From Clostridium mobile (lineage in GTDB: Bacteria > Bacillota > Clostridia > Clostridiales > Clostridiaceae), in the NCBI RefSeq assembly GCF_018918285.1, contig NZ_JAHLQF010000005.1:62001-126000 (forward strand): DNA of 64,000 bases, written 5' to 3'. The stretch's first letter is position 1, and the number at the start of each line of letters is the position of its first letter. The notes below the pieces were generated by a model. That model was not told the DNA's origin. It ran no database searches and was given only the letters and a program-made list of their open reading frames with translations. Positions 34,279-45,339 of the stretch are shown here, piece after piece. The translations under genes were made by a program, and so were the position numbers.

Positions 34279-35475
34279 ATGTTTTGGTTCAAAAATAGAT
34301 TAAATGATGATCTAAAAAAGATTGTAAAAAGCAACTCTTATAAAAACATAAGAGTACTTATACATTGCAAAACTCTACATGAAAAAATAGAACATAGAAT
34401 TAAGAATTTAGGAGGTAAAGTAATAAGAACAATACCTTCTTTAAATTGCATATCTGCCAACATTTCCCCAAAAGTTATAGATAAATTGCTTGAGTATCCA
34501 TATATTAAATATATAACCTTCGATTCTCATGCTTTTTTATGTGGAGAAAGTATTTTATCTGCAAATGGTGTAGTATGGGGGGAAAAATATCGTCTTACAG
34601 GAAAAGGTATATGTGTTGGTATAATTGATAGCGGAACATATCCTCATTCTGACTTATTAAGTCCAAATAATAAAATTATAAAATTTGTAGATTTAATCAA
34701 TAACTATAAATATCCTTATGATGACAATGGTCATGGCACTGCTATAAGTGGAATCATATGTGGTAGCGGTCATCTTTCAAAGGGAGTATATAGAGGCGTT
34801 GCTGAAAATAGTTATCTATATTCCATAAAAACCTTTAATAATTTAGGAAAAGGTTATGTTTCTGATATACTATATTCTGTTCATAAACTTATAGAAGAAA
34901 GTGATGAATTTAATATAAAGGTTATATGTTTGCCTTTTGAAATCACCGAAAATGATAATTTTATACTCTCTCTTTTTTCAAAATTATTTAAATTAGCTGT
35001 TGAAAAAAATATAGTTATTGTAGTTCCATCAGGACATAATGGTAATGACGAATGTTCCATGAGGGGTATAGCAATTCTAGAGAATTGTATTACCGTTGGA
35101 GGATTAGATACTACTTCATCAGCTATAAAGCCTTACACTAATTCCTCTGCTGGTCCATCAAACAAAATAGAAAAACCTGACCTTTCTGCTGCTTGTGTAA
35201 ATATATGTAGCTTAAATTCAAATGTAAATTTTCTTTCAGAAAGAAATGGAATGAAAATTTATCCACAACCTTTGGAGAGTCCTTACACATTTTACACAGG
35301 TACTTCCTGTGCTGCTGCATATGTTGCTGGTATTTGTTCACTGCTGTTTGAAAATAATCAAAATTTAACTTTTAATGATATATCATCTTTGTTTAAGGTA
35401 TCTTGCAATTTGTTAGATATTCCTAAAGCAATCCAAGGAAGAGGTACAGTAGACTTAATTAAGCTACTACCATAA
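34279..35475 (+). CDS. Subtilisin-like serine peptidase (S8 family)
   Basis: A 398-residue protein. Catalytic triad: D117 (IIDSGTYPHSDL), H152 (NGHGTAISG), S343 (GTSCAAAYVAG), with the oxyanion Asn likely N254 in SGHNGND. Residues 1-90 form an I9-like propeptide domain (RVLIHCKTLHEKIEHRIKNL). There is no signal peptide, so it is probably intracellular or spore-associated. The Ser is followed by Cys in GTSCAA, not the usual GTSMA. Confidence 0.9.
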   Translation: MFWFKNRLNDDLKKIVKSNSYKNIRVLIHCKTLHEKIEHRIKNLGGKVIRTIPSLNCISANISPKVIDKLLEYPYIKYITFDSHAFLCGESILSANGVVWGEKYRLTGKGICVGIIDSGTYPHSDLLSPNNKIIKFVDLINNYKYPYDDNGHGTAISGIICGSGHLSKGVYRGVAENSYLYSIKTFNNLGKGYVSDILYSVHKLIEESDEFNIKVICLPFEITENDNFILSLFSKLFKLAVEKNIVIVVPSGHNGNDECSMRGIAILENCITVGGLDTTSSAIKPYTNSSAGPSNKIEKPDLSAACVNICSLNSNVNFLSERNGMKIYPQPLESPYTFYTGTSCAAAYVAGICSLLFENNQNLTFNDISSLFKVSCNLLDIPKAIQGRGTVDLIKLLP

Positions 35476-35549
35476 ACTCTATTGGATTACTTTTATTATT
35501 AAGTAATTTATGGTAAAATATATTAAATAGTACTAAGGAGGTATTCTTT

Positions 35550-36065
35550 ATGTTAAGCGAAAGATTAAATAAAGCTATAAACGAACAGATTAACTACGAA
35601 ATGTATTCCGAAAACATATACCTTGCTATGCAAGCATATTGCTCATCAATGGACTTAGAAGGTTTTGCTAACTTCTTTAAAGTTCAAGTGCAAGAAGAAA
35701 GATTTCATTCAATGAAATTCTTTAATTTTATAAATGATAGAGGTGGAAAAGTTAATATTGGTGCTATTGAAGCTCCAGAAAATGATTATGATTCTATCTT
35801 AGATGTATTTAAAATAGCTTACGAACATGAACAGAAGGTAACTCAGAGAATATATAATTTAGCTGATTTAGCTACTGAAGAAAGAGACCATGGAACAATG
35901 AGCTTTTTAAAATGGTTTATCGACGAACAAGTTGAAGAAGAAAGTACATTTAGTTCTATGATAGCAAAATTAAAAAGAATTGGTGAGAATTCTGCAGCTA
36001 TTTACATGCTAGATGCAGAACTGGCTCAAAGAACTTTTACACCTCCAGCTGACACTGCTCAATAG
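35550..36065 (+). CDS. Ferritin (FtnA-type)
   Basis: A 171-residue non-heme ferritin. Ferroxidase ligands fall in EQINYEMYSENIYLAM, QVQEERFHSMKF and DEQVEEESTFSS. Stores iron in a 24-mer. ATG behind AAGGAGG, single gene with strong terminator. Confidence 0.94.
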   Translation: MLSERLNKAINEQINYEMYSENIYLAMQAYCSSMDLEGFANFFKVQVQEERFHSMKFFNFINDRGGKVNIGAIEAPENDYDSILDVFKIAYEHEQKVTQRIYNLADLATEERDHGTMSFLKWFIDEQVEEESTFSSMIAKLKRIGENSAAIYMLDAELAQRTFTPPADTAQ

Positions 36066-36071
36066 TATTTA

Positions 36072-36104
36072 AAACGCCCCTTACAACAAAAGGGGCGTTT
36101 TTTT
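36072..36104 (+). terminator. Terminator after the ferritin gene
   Basis: An 11-bp GC-rich stem AAACGCCCCTT / AAGGGGCGTTT and a TTTT tail, reaching the stop codon of the convergent accDA gene. Confidence 0.9.
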
Positions 36105-37848
36105 AATCCAATCCATAGACTCCTATATTTCTATATTTTTTGTATCTATTATCTAATAATTCTTCTAAAGATAATTTCCTAAGTTCAATAAATGACTTTA
36201 TTAATTCTTCTTTTATTGTATTAATGATAATCTCTATGCTTTCACTAGCATCTCCCTTTGGCTCACCTATCATTTTATCTATTATCCTAAAATCTAATAA
36301 ATCTTTTGATGTTATCTTCATTATATCTGAAGCCTCTTCCGCTCTTTTAGCGTCCTTCCACAATATACTTGCAAAGCCTTCTGGGGATAATATAGAGTAT
36401 ATTGAATTTTGAAGCATCCAAATCTTATCTGCTACAGTAAGAGCAAGTGCACCACCACTACCCCCTTCTCCAATTACAATAGATATAACTGGAACTTTGA
36501 TATTTGACATTTCTATCAAATTTCTTGCTATAGCCTCACCTTGACCTCGTTCTTCAGCTCCAACTCCACAATAAGCTCCAGGTGTATCTATAAAACAAAC
36601 TATAGGTCTGTTAAATCTTTCTGCTTGCTTCATAAGCCTTAAAGCTTTTCTATATCCTTCAGGATTAGGCATACCAAAATTTCTTTTTATATTGTCTTTC
36701 AAATCTTTACCCTTCTGCTGTGCTATTACAGTGACTGGAACCTCTTGTAAAAAACCTATTCCTCCTATAATACACTGGTCATCTCCAAAGTACCTATCTC
36801 CATGTAGCTCAACAAAGTAGTCAAATATTTTATCTATATAATCTAAAGAAGTAGGTCTAGAAGAATTTCTAACCATATTAACTTTTTGCCAAGGGGATAA
36901 TTTATCAACTATTTCTACTCCTTCATTTGTTTTTTTCTCTTTTATATATAAATCATTACTTTTTTCTTTCTTACTGTGTATTCTCAAGATAGAATAAAGT
37001 GTATCCTTTAAATTTTTTCTCTCTACTATCTTGTCTATAAATCCATGCTCCAACAGAAACTCAGCTGTTTGAAACTCTTCAGGTAATTTTTCCTTTATAG
37101 TTTGTTCTATAACCCTTTTACCTGCAAATCCTATTAATGCTCCTGGTTCTGATAATATAATATCTCCAAGCATAGCAAAGCTGGCAGTAACACCACCTGT
37201 AGTTGGGTCTGTTAGTACAGATATATACAATAATCCTTTTTCTTTAAGCCTTGATAGTGCTGAGGATACCTTTGCCATCTGCATTAATGAATACATACCC
37301 TCTTGCATTCTTGCTCCACCTGAGGCGGTAAATATTATTAATGGTAAACTTTCTTCCACTGCCTTTTCTATTGTTCTTGTAATTTTTTCACCAACTACTG
37401 ATCCCATACTCCCCATTAAAAATCTACTGTCCATAACACACAACAAAGTTTTTTCTCCATTTATCTTACCAATACCTGTAACTACTGCTTCTCTTAATCC
37501 TGTATTTTTTCTTAGTTCAGAAATTTTCTCTTCATACCCTTCAAAGTTTAATGGATTTAAAGTATATACATTGTTATTTATTTCTTGCCATGTTCCATCG
37601 TCTATTATATCTTTAATTCTCTGATACGCTGGCAATCTAAAATGGCATCTACAGAAACCACAAACTCTATGATTTTCTTTTAAATCTCTAGTATAGATAA
37701 TTTGACCACACTTTTTACATTTTACCCACATACCATTTGGAATATTAGGCTTTTGCTCTTCTTTTACCAGCTCTTCCTTTTTTATATCTCCTAGATCGTG
37801 AGAGCTTACTGTAATATATTTAGTTTTCTTAAAAAGCCCTTGAAACAT
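36103..37848 (-). CDS. Acetyl-CoA carboxylase carboxyltransferase, beta-alpha fusion (AccD-AccA)
   Basis: A 581-residue single frame joining the two carboxyltransferase subunits, usually separate. AccD part (1 to about 290): zinc ribbon C44, C47, C63, C66 and [14 protein letters not shown]. The linker at about 295-320 is Lys/Glu-rich. AccA part (about 320-581): [38 protein letters not shown]. It transfers the carboxyl from biotin to acetyl-CoA to make malonyl-CoA. Last gene of the fatty-acid operon, 5 bp after accC. No internal stop or frameshift is needed to read through. Confidence 0.95.
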   Translation of the reverse strand: MFQGLFKKTKYITVSSHDLGDIKKEELVKEEQKPNIPNGMWVKCKKCGQIIYTRDLKENHRVCGFCRCHFRLPAYQRIKDIIDDGTWQEINNNVYTLNPLNFEGYEEKISELRKNTGLREAVVTGIGKINGEKTLLCVMDSRFLMGSMGSVVGEKITRTIEKAVEESLPLIIFTASGGARMQEGMYSLMQMAKVSSALSRLKEKGLLYISVLTDPTTGGVTASFAMLGDIILSEPGALIGFAGKRVIEQTIKEKLPEEFQTAEFLLEHGFIDKIVERKNLKDTLYSILRIHSKKEKSNDLYIKEKKTNEGVEIVDKLSPWQKVNMVRNSSRPTSLDYIDKIFDYFVELHGDRYFGDDQCIIGGIGFLQEVPVTVIAQQKGKDLKDNIKRNFGMPNPEGYRKALRLMKQAERFNRPIVCFIDTPGAYCGVGAEERGQGEAIARNLIEMSNIKVPVISIVIGEGGSGGALALTVADKIWMLQNSIYSILSPEGFASILWKDAKRAEEASDIMKITSKDLLDFRIIDKMIGEPKGDASESIEIIINTIKEELIKSFIELRKLSLEELLDNRYKKYRNIGVYGLD

Positions 37849-37853
37849 CTATA

Positions 37854-39200
37854 TCATCTCCTATTATGGTTTCTGTTAATAAACCCTGTATGGTAGTCAC
37901 CTTTAATAAAGTTAAAATCATTTATTATATTAAATTGATAATCTATATTAGTTTTTACTCCTTCAATTAAAAATTCAGTCAATGCTCTCCTCATTTTATT
38001 TATTGCTTCTTCTCTATCTTTTCCATAAACTATTAGCTTAGCCATCATTGAATCATAATTTGGAGGTATTACATACCCATCATATAAATGAGTATCTACC
38101 CTCACTCCTGGTCCTCCTGGCATGAATAGAATCCTAACTTGACCTGGTGAAGGCATAAAATCTCTTTCTGGGTCCTCTGCATTTATTCTACATTCGATTG
38201 AATGTCCTTGCAGTTTTATTTCTTCTTGACTTATGTTTAATCTTTCTCCTGATGCAATCTTAATTTGTTCTTTTATAAGATCTATTCCCGTAATAAGTTC
38301 TGTTATTGGATGTTCAACTTGAATTCTTGTATTCATTTCCATAAAATAGAATTGATTATTATTATCTAGTAAAAATTCAATGGTACCTGCATTTTTATAG
38401 CCTACATATTCTGCTCCTTTTATAGCTGCTTCTCCCATTCTCTTTCTTAATTCTAACGTCATTATAGGACAAGGAGCCTCTTCCAATATCTTTTGATTTC
38501 TCCTTTGAATGGAACAATCTCTTTCTCCTAGATAAATAATATTTCCATAATTATCTCCTAGAATCTGTATCTCTACATGCCTTGGGTTTTCTAAATATTT
38601 TTCTATATACATAGTATCATCGCCAAAAGCTACTTTAGCTTCTGCTCTAGCTGTCTGAAGTGACTTTATCAACTCTTTCTCTTCTCTAACAATTCTAATT
38701 CCTCTGCCTCCACCACCAGCAGAAGCTTTAATCATAACTGGATATCCTATTTTATTAGCATCTTTTATTGCATCTCCGTCGCTTAAGATTGGAGTTTTAC
38801 TCCCTGGAATAACTGGAACCCCTGCTTCTATCATCATTTCTCTAGCTTTTGATTTATTACCCATTTTTTCTATAACTTCTGAATCAGGACCTATAAATGT
38901 TATATTACATTCTCTACACATATCTGCAAACTTGCTGTTTTCAGATAAAAATCCAAAACCTGGATGTATAGCTTGTGCTCCACTGAGCACAGTTGCACTT
39001 ATTATGTTATTCATATTTAAATAGCTATCTTTAGGAGAAGGCGGTCCTATACAAACTGCCTCATCAGCCATTTGAACATGTAATGCTTCTCTATCAGCTG
39101 TTGAATATACAGCAACTGTTTCTATTCCCATTTCCCTACAAGCTCTAATTATTCTAACAGCTATTTCTCCTCTATTGGCAATCAGTATTTTATTGAACAT
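37854..39200 (-). CDS. accC: Acetyl-CoA carboxylase biotin carboxylase subunit
   Basis: A 448-residue protein of normal length. ATP-grasp features: [52 protein letters not shown]. It carboxylates biotin on AccB with ATP and bicarbonate. Lies between fabZ and accDA with 4-5 bp gaps. Confidence 0.97.
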   Translation of the reverse strand: MFNKILIANRGEIAVRIIRACREMGIETVAVYSTADREALHVQMADEAVCIGPPSPKDSYLNMNNIISATVLSGAQAIHPGFGFLSENSKFADMCRECNITFIGPDSEVIEKMGNKSKAREMMIEAGVPVIPGSKTPILSDGDAIKDANKIGYPVMIKASAGGGGRGIRIVREEKELIKSLQTARAEAKVAFGDDTMYIEKYLENPRHVEIQILGDNYGNIIYLGERDCSIQRRNQKILEEAPCPIMTLELRKRMGEAAIKGAEYVGYKNAGTIEFLLDNNNQFYFMEMNTRIQVEHPITELITGIDLIKEQIKIASGERLNISQEEIKLQGHSIECRINAEDPERDFMPSPGQVRILFMPGGPGVRVDTHLYDGYVIPPNYDSMMAKLIVYGKDREEAINKMRRALTEFLIEGVKTNIDYQFNIINDFNFIKGDYHTGFINRNHNRR

Positions 39201-39204
39201 ATCA

Positions 39205-39636
39205 TCACCCTATCATAACCATTATTTCCGCTTCTGCTGCTTTTTCACCATTCACAGTAGCTATCGCACTAGCTATTCCTGCTACTCCTTTTAACTTAAT
39301 TAATTCCACTTCCAGTTTTAAAGTATCTCCTGGCACTACTTTCCTTCTAAATCTAGCTTTATTTATCCCTGCAAAGTAAGCTGTTTTTCCTTTAAACTCT
39401 TCTAAACTTAAAACAGCTACTGCCCCCACTTGAGCTAACGCTTCTATAATTAAGACTCCTGGCATTACAGGCTCCTGTGGAAAATGCCCCTGAAAAAAAT
39501 ATTCATTCATGGTAACATTTTTGTATCCTATAGCCTTTTTTCCTGGCTCAATATCAGCAATCTTATCAATTAATAAAAAAGGATATCTATGAGGTAATAT
39601 CTCCATTATTTCATTAATATTTAAACCTTTATTCAT
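39205..39636 (-). CDS. fabZ: 3-hydroxyacyl-ACP dehydratase FabZ
   Basis: A 143-residue hotdog protein. The catalytic pair is His in [14 protein letters not shown] and Glu in [11 protein letters not shown]. Dehydrates 3-hydroxyacyl-ACP to the enoyl form. No FabA is seen, and how unsaturated acids are made is not shown by this operon. Confidence 0.96.
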   Translation of the reverse strand: MNKGLNINEIMEILPHRYPFLLIDKIADIEPGKKAIGYKNVTMNEYFFQGHFPQEPVMPGVLIIEALAQVGAVAVLSLEEFKGKTAYFAGINKARFRRKVVPGDTLKLEVELIKLKGVAGIASAIATVNGEKAAEAEIMVMIG

Positions 39637-39657
39637 TATCTCACCTTCATTTTAAAT

Positions 39658-40128
39658 CTAATATTTAATCTTAAATAGTTCTCCTCCATACTCTACCATG
39701 CTTCCTTCTTCAACCATTATTTCTACTACTTCTCCATCTACTTCACTATAGATTTCATTCATTAGTTTCATGGCTTCAATAATGCATAAAACCTCTCCCT
39801 TTTTTACCTTGCTTCCTACTTTAACAAAAGGCTCTTTATCTGGAGATGGTGATGAGTAGAAGGTACCAACTATTGGCGAACAAATAATCTTAATATTTTC
39901 TTCATCATCTTCCTTTTCTTCTATTTTATTCTGTACTTCCTCTACCACATCTCTTACCTTTATATCCTCTACCATGGTAGATAAGCTTTCCTCTTTAAAT
40001 TCCTTAACATACACTCTTTCACATTCTTTTGTAATTTTTATAGATAATCCATTTTCCTGAATTTCTAAATTAGTAACTTTAGAATTACTTACCACTTTTA
40101 TTAATTCAGCTATTCCTTTAAAATCCAT
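39658..40128 (-). CDS. accB: Biotin carboxyl carrier protein
   Basis: A 156-residue protein. The C-terminal biotinyl domain (about 80-156) has the biotin-lysine in [10 protein letters not shown] and the thumb region [16 protein letters not shown]. The N-terminal region and acidic hinge (EEKEDDEEN) are typical. Between fabF and fabZ; its start lies 2 bp after the fabF stop. Confidence 0.95.
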   Translation of the reverse strand: MDFKGIAELIKVVSNSKVTNLEIQENGLSIKITKECERVYVKEFKEESLSTMVEDIKVRDVVEEVQNKIEEKEDDEENIKIICSPIVGTFYSSPSPDKEPFVKVGSKVKKGEVLCIIEAMKLMNEIYSEVDGEVVEIMVEEGSMVEYGGELFKIKY

Positions 40129-40130
40129 AT

Positions 40131-41369
40131 CTATTCACTCCATTTTTTAAATAGAATAACTCCATTATGTCCACCAAATCCTAATGAGCTAGACATAACA
40201 TAGTTTAATTTGCATTCTCTTCCTTTATTAGGAACGTAGTCTAAATCACATTCCTCGTCCTCAACTTTATAACCTATTGTGGGAGGTATGAAATTATCAA
40301 TCATTGCTTTTATGGATGCAATAGCTTCCACTGCTCCAGCTGCTCCCAAAAGGTGCCCTGTCATTGACTTAGTTGAACTTATTGGTAACTTTTTAGCATA
40401 GTCTCCGAATACAGATTTTATTGCTTCTGTTTCAAATTTATCATTATACTCGGTTCCTGTACCATGAGCATTCATATATGAAACCTCTTCATTACGTATT
40501 CCAGCTTCTTCTATGGCAATTTTCATCGCTCTAGCTGCACCATCCCCTCCTGGAGCTGGTGAAGTTATATGATAAGCATCACAGGTTGAACCATATCCTA
40601 CTAGTTCCGCATAAATATTAGCTTCTCTCTTCTTAGCATGTTCTAAGGATTCAAGTATTACAATGCCTGCTCCTTCACCCATTACAAAGCCATTTCTCTC
40701 TTTATCAAATGGAATAGATGCTCTTTTAGGATCTGTGCTTTTACTTAATGCTGTAAGAGAAATAAATCCAGCCATAGAAAGGGGAGTTATTGATGCTTCA
40801 GTACCACCAGCGATGATAATATCAGCTACACCACTTTGTATCATTCTATAAGCTTCCCCTATACAGTTAGTTCCTGTGGCGCAGGCTGTTACAACTGTAG
40901 TGCATACTCCCTTTGCACCAAATCTTATGGCAATATTCCCTGCTGCCATATTGCTTATTATCATTGGAATAAATAACGGGTGAACTTTATTGGGTCCTTT
41001 TTCTAATAATATTTCCTGCTGCTTTTCAACGGTTGCAATTCCACCTATACCTGATCCAACAACTACTCCAAATTTTTCTTTATCTATATTGTCTAAGTCT
41101 AAATTTGCATCTTTAACAGCCTCTACCGCTGCTGCTACAGCAAATTGGCAATATCTATCCATTCTCTTTGCTTCTCTTCTATCTATAGCCTCTTCAGGAT
41201 TAAAATTTTTAACCTCTGCTGCTAATTTAGCTTTAAAATTTTCTGTATCAAAAGCTTTAATAAAATCTATGCCACAAACTCCATCTTTTAAATTGTTCCA
41301 AAATATATCTACATTATTACCTATAGGGGTTATTGCTCCCATGCCTGTTATAACCACTTTTCTTTTCAC
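40131..41369 (-). CDS. fabF: 3-oxoacyl-ACP synthase II
   Basis: A 412-residue condensing enzyme. Cys-His-His catalytic set: [35 protein letters not shown]. Elongates acyl-ACP with malonyl-ACP. Confidence 0.96.
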   Translation of the reverse strand: MKRKVVITGMGAITPIGNNVDIFWNNLKDGVCGIDFIKAFDTENFKAKLAAEVKNFNPEEAIDRREAKRMDRYCQFAVAAAVEAVKDANLDLDNIDKEKFGVVVGSGIGGIATVEKQQEILLEKGPNKVHPLFIPMIISNMAAGNIAIRFGAKGVCTTVVTACATGTNCIGEAYRMIQSGVADIIIAGGTEASITPLSMAGFISLTALSKSTDPKRASIPFDKERNGFVMGEGAGIVILESLEHAKKREANIYAELVGYGSTCDAYHITSPAPGGDGAARAMKIAIEEAGIRNEEVSYMNAHGTGTEYNDKFETEAIKSVFGDYAKKLPISSTKSMTGHLLGAAGAVEAIASIKAMIDNFIPPTIGYKVEDEECDLDYVPNKGRECKLNYVMSSSLGFGGHNGVILFKKWSE

Positions 41370-41406
41370 TTATAATACCAACCTTTCTATTAGAATTGGA
41401 TTTTTC

Positions 41407-42159
41407 CTATATAACCATTCCTCCGTCTACATTTATAACCTGACCTGTAATATAAGAAGATTTATCTGATGCTAGAAAAGCTACTACTTCTCCTATATCC
41501 TCAGGCTTTCCAAATTTCTTAAGAGGAATGTTATTTAATGAGGCTTCTTTAACCTTATCTGATAATACCTCTGTCATATCAGTTTGAATAAACCCTGGAG
41601 CTACTGCATTAACATTTACTCCCCTTGCTGCTAATTCTCTAGCAACAGATTTTGTTAATCCTATTATTCCAGCTTTAGCAGCTGCATAATTTGACTGGCC
41701 TGCATTGCCTGTGATACCTACCACCGAAGATATGTTTATTATTTTTCCATACCTTTGCTTTATCATATATGGGGTTGTATGTTTAATACAGTTAAATGCT
41801 CCTTTTAAATTTACTTGGATTACTTTATCAAAATCCTCTTCTTTCATTCTCATAATAAGACCATCAGCAGTAATACCAGCATTATTAACTAAAATATCTA
41901 AGGACTTAAAGGCATCTATGGCGGACTTTACTATATTTTCAGCTTCTTTAAAATTACTAACATCCCCTTGAACAGCAATTACTCTTACTCCTTTATCTTC
42001 TATCTCCTTTATAACTTCTTCCACTACTTTTCCACTACTTCTATAGTTTATAACTATATTTGCGCCAAGATCAGCAAGTTTAAGGGCAATTGCTTTTCCT
42101 ATTCCCCTAGTCCCACCTGTAACAACAGCAGTTTTTCCTTCTAAAACTCTATTTTGCAT
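41407..42159 (-). CDS. fabG: 3-oxoacyl-ACP reductase
   Basis: A 250-residue short-chain dehydrogenase started at ATG 42159, behind TTGGAG; the upstream in-frame TTG at 42177 is part of the RBS. NADPH loop TGGTRGIG, catalytic Ser-Tyr-Lys in INISSVVG and SNYAAAKAG, and NNAG. Reduces 3-oxoacyl-ACP. Confidence 0.95.
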   Translation of the reverse strand: MQNRVLEGKTAVVTGGTRGIGKAIALKLADLGANIVINYRSSGKVVEEVIKEIEDKGVRVIAVQGDVSNFKEAENIVKSAIDAFKSLDILVNNAGITADGLIMRMKEEDFDKVIQVNLKGAFNCIKHTTPYMIKQRYGKIINISSVVGITGNAGQSNYAAAKAGIIGLTKSVARELAARGVNVNAVAPGFIQTDMTEVLSDKVKEASLNNIPLKKFGKPEDIGEVVAFLASDKSSYITGQVINVDGGMVI

Positions 42160-42185
42160 AATTATTCTCAACTCCAATTTTAAAA

Positions 42186-43127
42186 TTATTCAATATTTAA
42201 TGCCTTCAATGTTCTATCTAGGGATTTTAAATCTTCAATGTTATAAGCTTCTGCTTTTCTATTTATCTTTTTTACAAAGCTACTTAATGCTTTTCCAGGT
42301 CCTATTTCTATAAAAATTTCTATTCCATCCTGAAACATTTTATCTATGCTATGTTCCCACTTTACGGGGCTAACAATTTGTTTTTTTAATATACTTTTTA
42401 TATTGCTATCTTCAAGATAATCTCCTGTAACGTTAGTTATTAGTGGAATTGAAGATTTTTTAAATTCTATTTCTTTTAATTCCTTTTCTAATTTATCTGA
42501 TGCCTTAGCTAACATAGAACTATGAAACGGACCACTTACATTGAGAATTACTGCCTTTAACGCGCCTTTTTCTTTAGCAATTTCACATGCATAATTTAAT
42601 GCATTTAATTCTCCTGCTATTACTATTTGACCTGGACAATTAAAGTTAGCTGGTTCTACTATTCCTAATGAAGATGCTCTTTTACAAATCTCATCTATAT
42701 TTTCTTTATCTAATCCTAAAATAGCTGCCATACCACCTTTTCCCTTTGGTACTGCTTCTTCCATATACTTTCCTCTTCTTCTAACTAAATTAACGGCCTG
42801 ATAAAAATCTAGCCTTTTGCTACATACAAGAGCTGAATATTCTCCTAAACTTAGTCCAGCTACTACAGTAGGTGTTATTCCATACCTCTCAAATATTTTT
42901 AAAGTCCCTATACTATGTGTTAATATAGCCGGTTGTGTATTTTCAGTTCTTGCTAGTTCTTCTTCCTGTCCAGTAAAGCACATCTCACTTATACTAAGGC
43001 CTAATACTTCATCTGCTTCATGAAATATATTCTTACACTCTGAAAAATTATCATATAGCTCTTTTCCCATTGCTAAATATTGTGATCCTTGTCCTGGGAA
43101 CAAAAAAGCTATTTTTTTATTCTCCAT
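42186..43127 (-). CDS. fabD: Malonyl-CoA:ACP transacylase
   Basis: A 313-residue protein with nucleophile Ser in GLSLGEYSAL and catalytic His in GPFHSSML. FPGQGSQY opens the fold. It loads malonyl onto ACP. Its start codon overlaps the fabK 3' end by 11 nt. Confidence 0.96.
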   Translation of the reverse strand: MENKKIAFLFPGQGSQYLAMGKELYDNFSECKNIFHEADEVLGLSISEMCFTGQEEELARTENTQPAILTHSIGTLKIFERYGITPTVVAGLSLGEYSALVCSKRLDFYQAVNLVRRRGKYMEEAVPKGKGGMAAILGLDKENIDEICKRASSLGIVEPANFNCPGQIVIAGELNALNYACEIAKEKGALKAVILNVSGPFHSSMLAKASDKLEKELKEIEFKKSSIPLITNVTGDYLEDSNIKSILKKQIVSPVKWEHSIDKMFQDGIEIFIEIGPGKALSSFVKKINRKAEAYNIEDLKSLDRTLKALNIE

Positions 43128-44073
43128 AATTTAATCTCCCATCCTTAGATAAGCCTTCTAGAACAACTTTTATATCAAACATTTCTTTAATTATCTCTTC
43201 ACAACTCTCTTCCTTAGTTATAAGCCCAGCAATTTGACCTGCCATTAAAGAGCCATTTTCTATATCTCCATCTTTAACAGCCTTTACTAAAGCACCTTTT
43301 CCTAATTCATTTAACTCTTCCATTGATATATTTTCTTTTTCTAATAGTTGAAATTGTCTTGTCAATTTATTTCTAAGCACCCTTACTGGATGACCTGTAC
43401 TTCTTCCTGTAACTACTGTATCTATGTCTTTAGCGCTAATAATTTTATTCTTGTAATTTTGATGGACTGTACATTCCTTAGCTACTAAAAATCTAGTTCC
43501 AACTTGAACTGCTGATGCTCCTAACATAAACGCTGCAGCTACTCCTCTTTTATCACCAATTCCTCCTGCAGCTATAACAGGAATTTTCACTTCATCTACT
43601 ACTTGAGGAAGCAGTGCCATTGTAGTTAGCTCTCCAATATGTCCTCCTGCTTCACATCCTTCTGTAACAACTGCATCTGCACCAGCCCTTTCCATTCTTT
43701 TCGCTAATGCAACAGAAGGAACTACTGGTATAACTTTTATTCCATACTCTTTCCACATACTTATATACTTACCTGGATTGCCTGCTCCAGTGGTAACTAC
43801 CTTTACACCTTCTTCACACACCATTTTAGCTATATCTTCCGCATATGGACTTAATAACATTATGTTTACACCAAAAGGCTTAGTTGTTAATATTTTTGTT
43901 TTTCTAATTTCCTCTCTAACTATTTCTACTGGTGCATTACCTGCTGCTATAATTCCTAATCCTCCTGCATTTGAAACTGCTGAAACTAAACTACTATCTG
44001 CAATCCATGCCATAGCACCTTGAATTATGGGATATTTTATTCCTACCATTTGGCAGAATATATTTTTATTCAT
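43117..44073 (-). CDS. fabK: Enoyl-ACP reductase II (FMN-dependent)
   Basis: A 318-residue protein started at ATG 44073, behind AGGGGTGA. A frame from 44109 would overlap acpP and is rejected. It has the FabK/2-nitropropane-dioxygenase TIM-barrel: PIIQGAMAWIAD, EGCEAGGHIGE, PVIAAGGIGDKRGVAAAFMLGASAVQVGTRF. FabK replaces FabI in clostridia and streptococci and resists triclosan. Confidence 0.94.
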   Translation of the reverse strand: MNKNIFCQMVGIKYPIIQGAMAWIADSSLVSAVSNAGGLGIIAAGNAPVEIVREEIRKTKILTTKPFGVNIMLLSPYAEDIAKMVCEEGVKVVTTGAGNPGKYISMWKEYGIKVIPVVPSVALAKRMERAGADAVVTEGCEAGGHIGELTTMALLPQVVDEVKIPVIAAGGIGDKRGVAAAFMLGASAVQVGTRFLVAKECTVHQNYKNKIISAKDIDTVVTGRSTGHPVRVLRNKLTRQFQLLEKENISMEELNELGKGALVKAVKDGDIENGSLMAGQIAGLITKEESCEEIIKEMFDIKVVLEGLSKDGRLNYGE

Positions 44074-44083
44074 ACTGTCACCC

Positions 44084-44308
44084 CTATTCAACAGCTCTTT
44101 TTTGTACAAAGTTTACAGCATCGCTTACAGTTCTAATTGATTCTGCATCTTCTATTTCTATATTAAACTCCTCTTCTATTTCTATTACAATTTGAAATAA
44201 ATCTAAAGAATCTACTCCTAAGTCCTCAAAGGAAGTTTCTAAAGTTACCTTTTCTTCCTCAACATTTAATTGATCACAAATTATATTTCTTATTTTTTCA
44301 AATATCAT
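44084..44308 (-). CDS. acpP: Acyl carrier protein
   Basis: A 74-residue acidic protein with the 4'-phosphopantetheine serine S34 in [10 protein letters not shown]. It carries acyl chains for the operon's enzymes. Placed between fabH and fabK. Confidence 0.95.
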   Translation of the reverse strand: MIFEKIRNIICDQLNVEEEKVTLETSFEDLGVDSLDLFQIVIEIEEEFNIEIEDAESIRTVSDAVNFVQKRAVE

Positions 44309-44334
44309 TTATTTATTCCTCCTAAAATTAAATA

Positions 44335-45336
44335 TTATTTACACCACTTTATAATTGATCCACCCCAGGTAAGACCTCCGCCAAAACCAACCATAAGTAT
44401 GTTTTGGCCCTTTTTTAAAAGTCCTTTTCTATTCATTTCATCTAAGGCTATAGGTATACTTGCTGCCGAAGTATTACCGTAGCTTTGTAAATTAATATAG
44501 AACTTTTCTTTATCTATATCTAATTTCTTTATAGTATGATCTATTATCCTTAAATTAGCTTGATGAGGTATTATATAGTCTATATTGCTTAAGTCTAACT
44601 TAGCTTCTTCTAGAAGTTTCTCTATAGTTTCTTCCATAACTTTAACCGCAAATTTAAATATTTCTTTTCCTTCCATGGATAAGTATTTACTATTTTTATA
44701 TACTTCATCTCCTAATACTTCTTTTCTTAAAATATTATTATTTATATCTACAGGTGCAGCATCACATTTTAAAAGATCACTTCCTCTTCCATCTGAAGCC
44801 ATATAGTTTCCTAACACACCTTCTTCATTACCTATACTCAGAACGGCTGCTCCCGCCCCATCACCAAAGAGCACACAAGTACCTCTATCATTCCAATCTA
44901 ATATCTTTGATAGTGTCTCTCCTCCAATTATCAAAGCGTTTTTCATAGCTCCATTTCTTAAAAATTGATATGCAATATTTAGAGCATATATAAAACCAGA
45001 ACAAGCTGCTGAAATATCAAAACATACTGCTCTACTCGCACCTATTAAACTTTGAACGATACATGCAGTGGACGGAGTATAACAATCTGGAGTGGTTGTA
45101 GCTACTATAATTAAATCTATATCTTCTGCATTTATAGAAGCATTTTTTAATGCATTAATAGCTGCTTTAGCTGCTATCTTAGAGGTGTTTTCTCCTGTAG
45201 TAATTCTTCTTTCACCTATTCCTGTTCTGCTTCTTATCCATTGATCATTTGTATCTATAATTTTTGATATCTCATCATTAGTTAATATTCTTTCAGGTAC
45301 GTAACTTCCAGTACCTATTATTTGTACTTCTCCCAT
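44335..45336 (-). CDS. fabH: 3-oxoacyl-ACP synthase III
   Basis: A 333-residue enzyme with Cys in AACSGFIYAL, His in IPHQANLRI and Asn in YGNTSAASIP. It starts fatty-acid synthesis by joining acyl-CoA and malonyl-ACP. Follows fabT by 3 bp. Confidence 0.96.
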   Translation of the reverse strand: MGEVQIIGTGSYVPERILTNDEISKIIDTNDQWIRSRTGIGERRITTGENTSKIAAKAAINALKNASINAEDIDLIIVATTTPDCYTPSTACIVQSLIGASRAVCFDISAACSGFIYALNIAYQFLRNGAMKNALIIGGETLSKILDWNDRGTCVLFGDGAGAAVLSIGNEEGVLGNYMASDGRGSDLLKCDAAPVDINNNILRKEVLGDEVYKNSKYLSMEGKEIFKFAVKVMEETIEKLLEEAKLDLSNIDYIIPHQANLRIIDHTIKKLDIDKEKFYINLQSYGNTSAASIPIALDEMNRKGLLKKGQNILMVGFGGGLTWGGSIIKWCK

Positions 45337-45339
45337 GGT

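Noticed and set aside
40990-41469. 159-codon plus-strand frame over fabF and fabG
   Set aside because: Shadow of two clear enzymes with full catalytic motifs on the other strand.
44074-44109. 12-codon extension of fabK
   Set aside because: It would overlap acpP; ATG 44073 has a good RBS and matches the FabK start.
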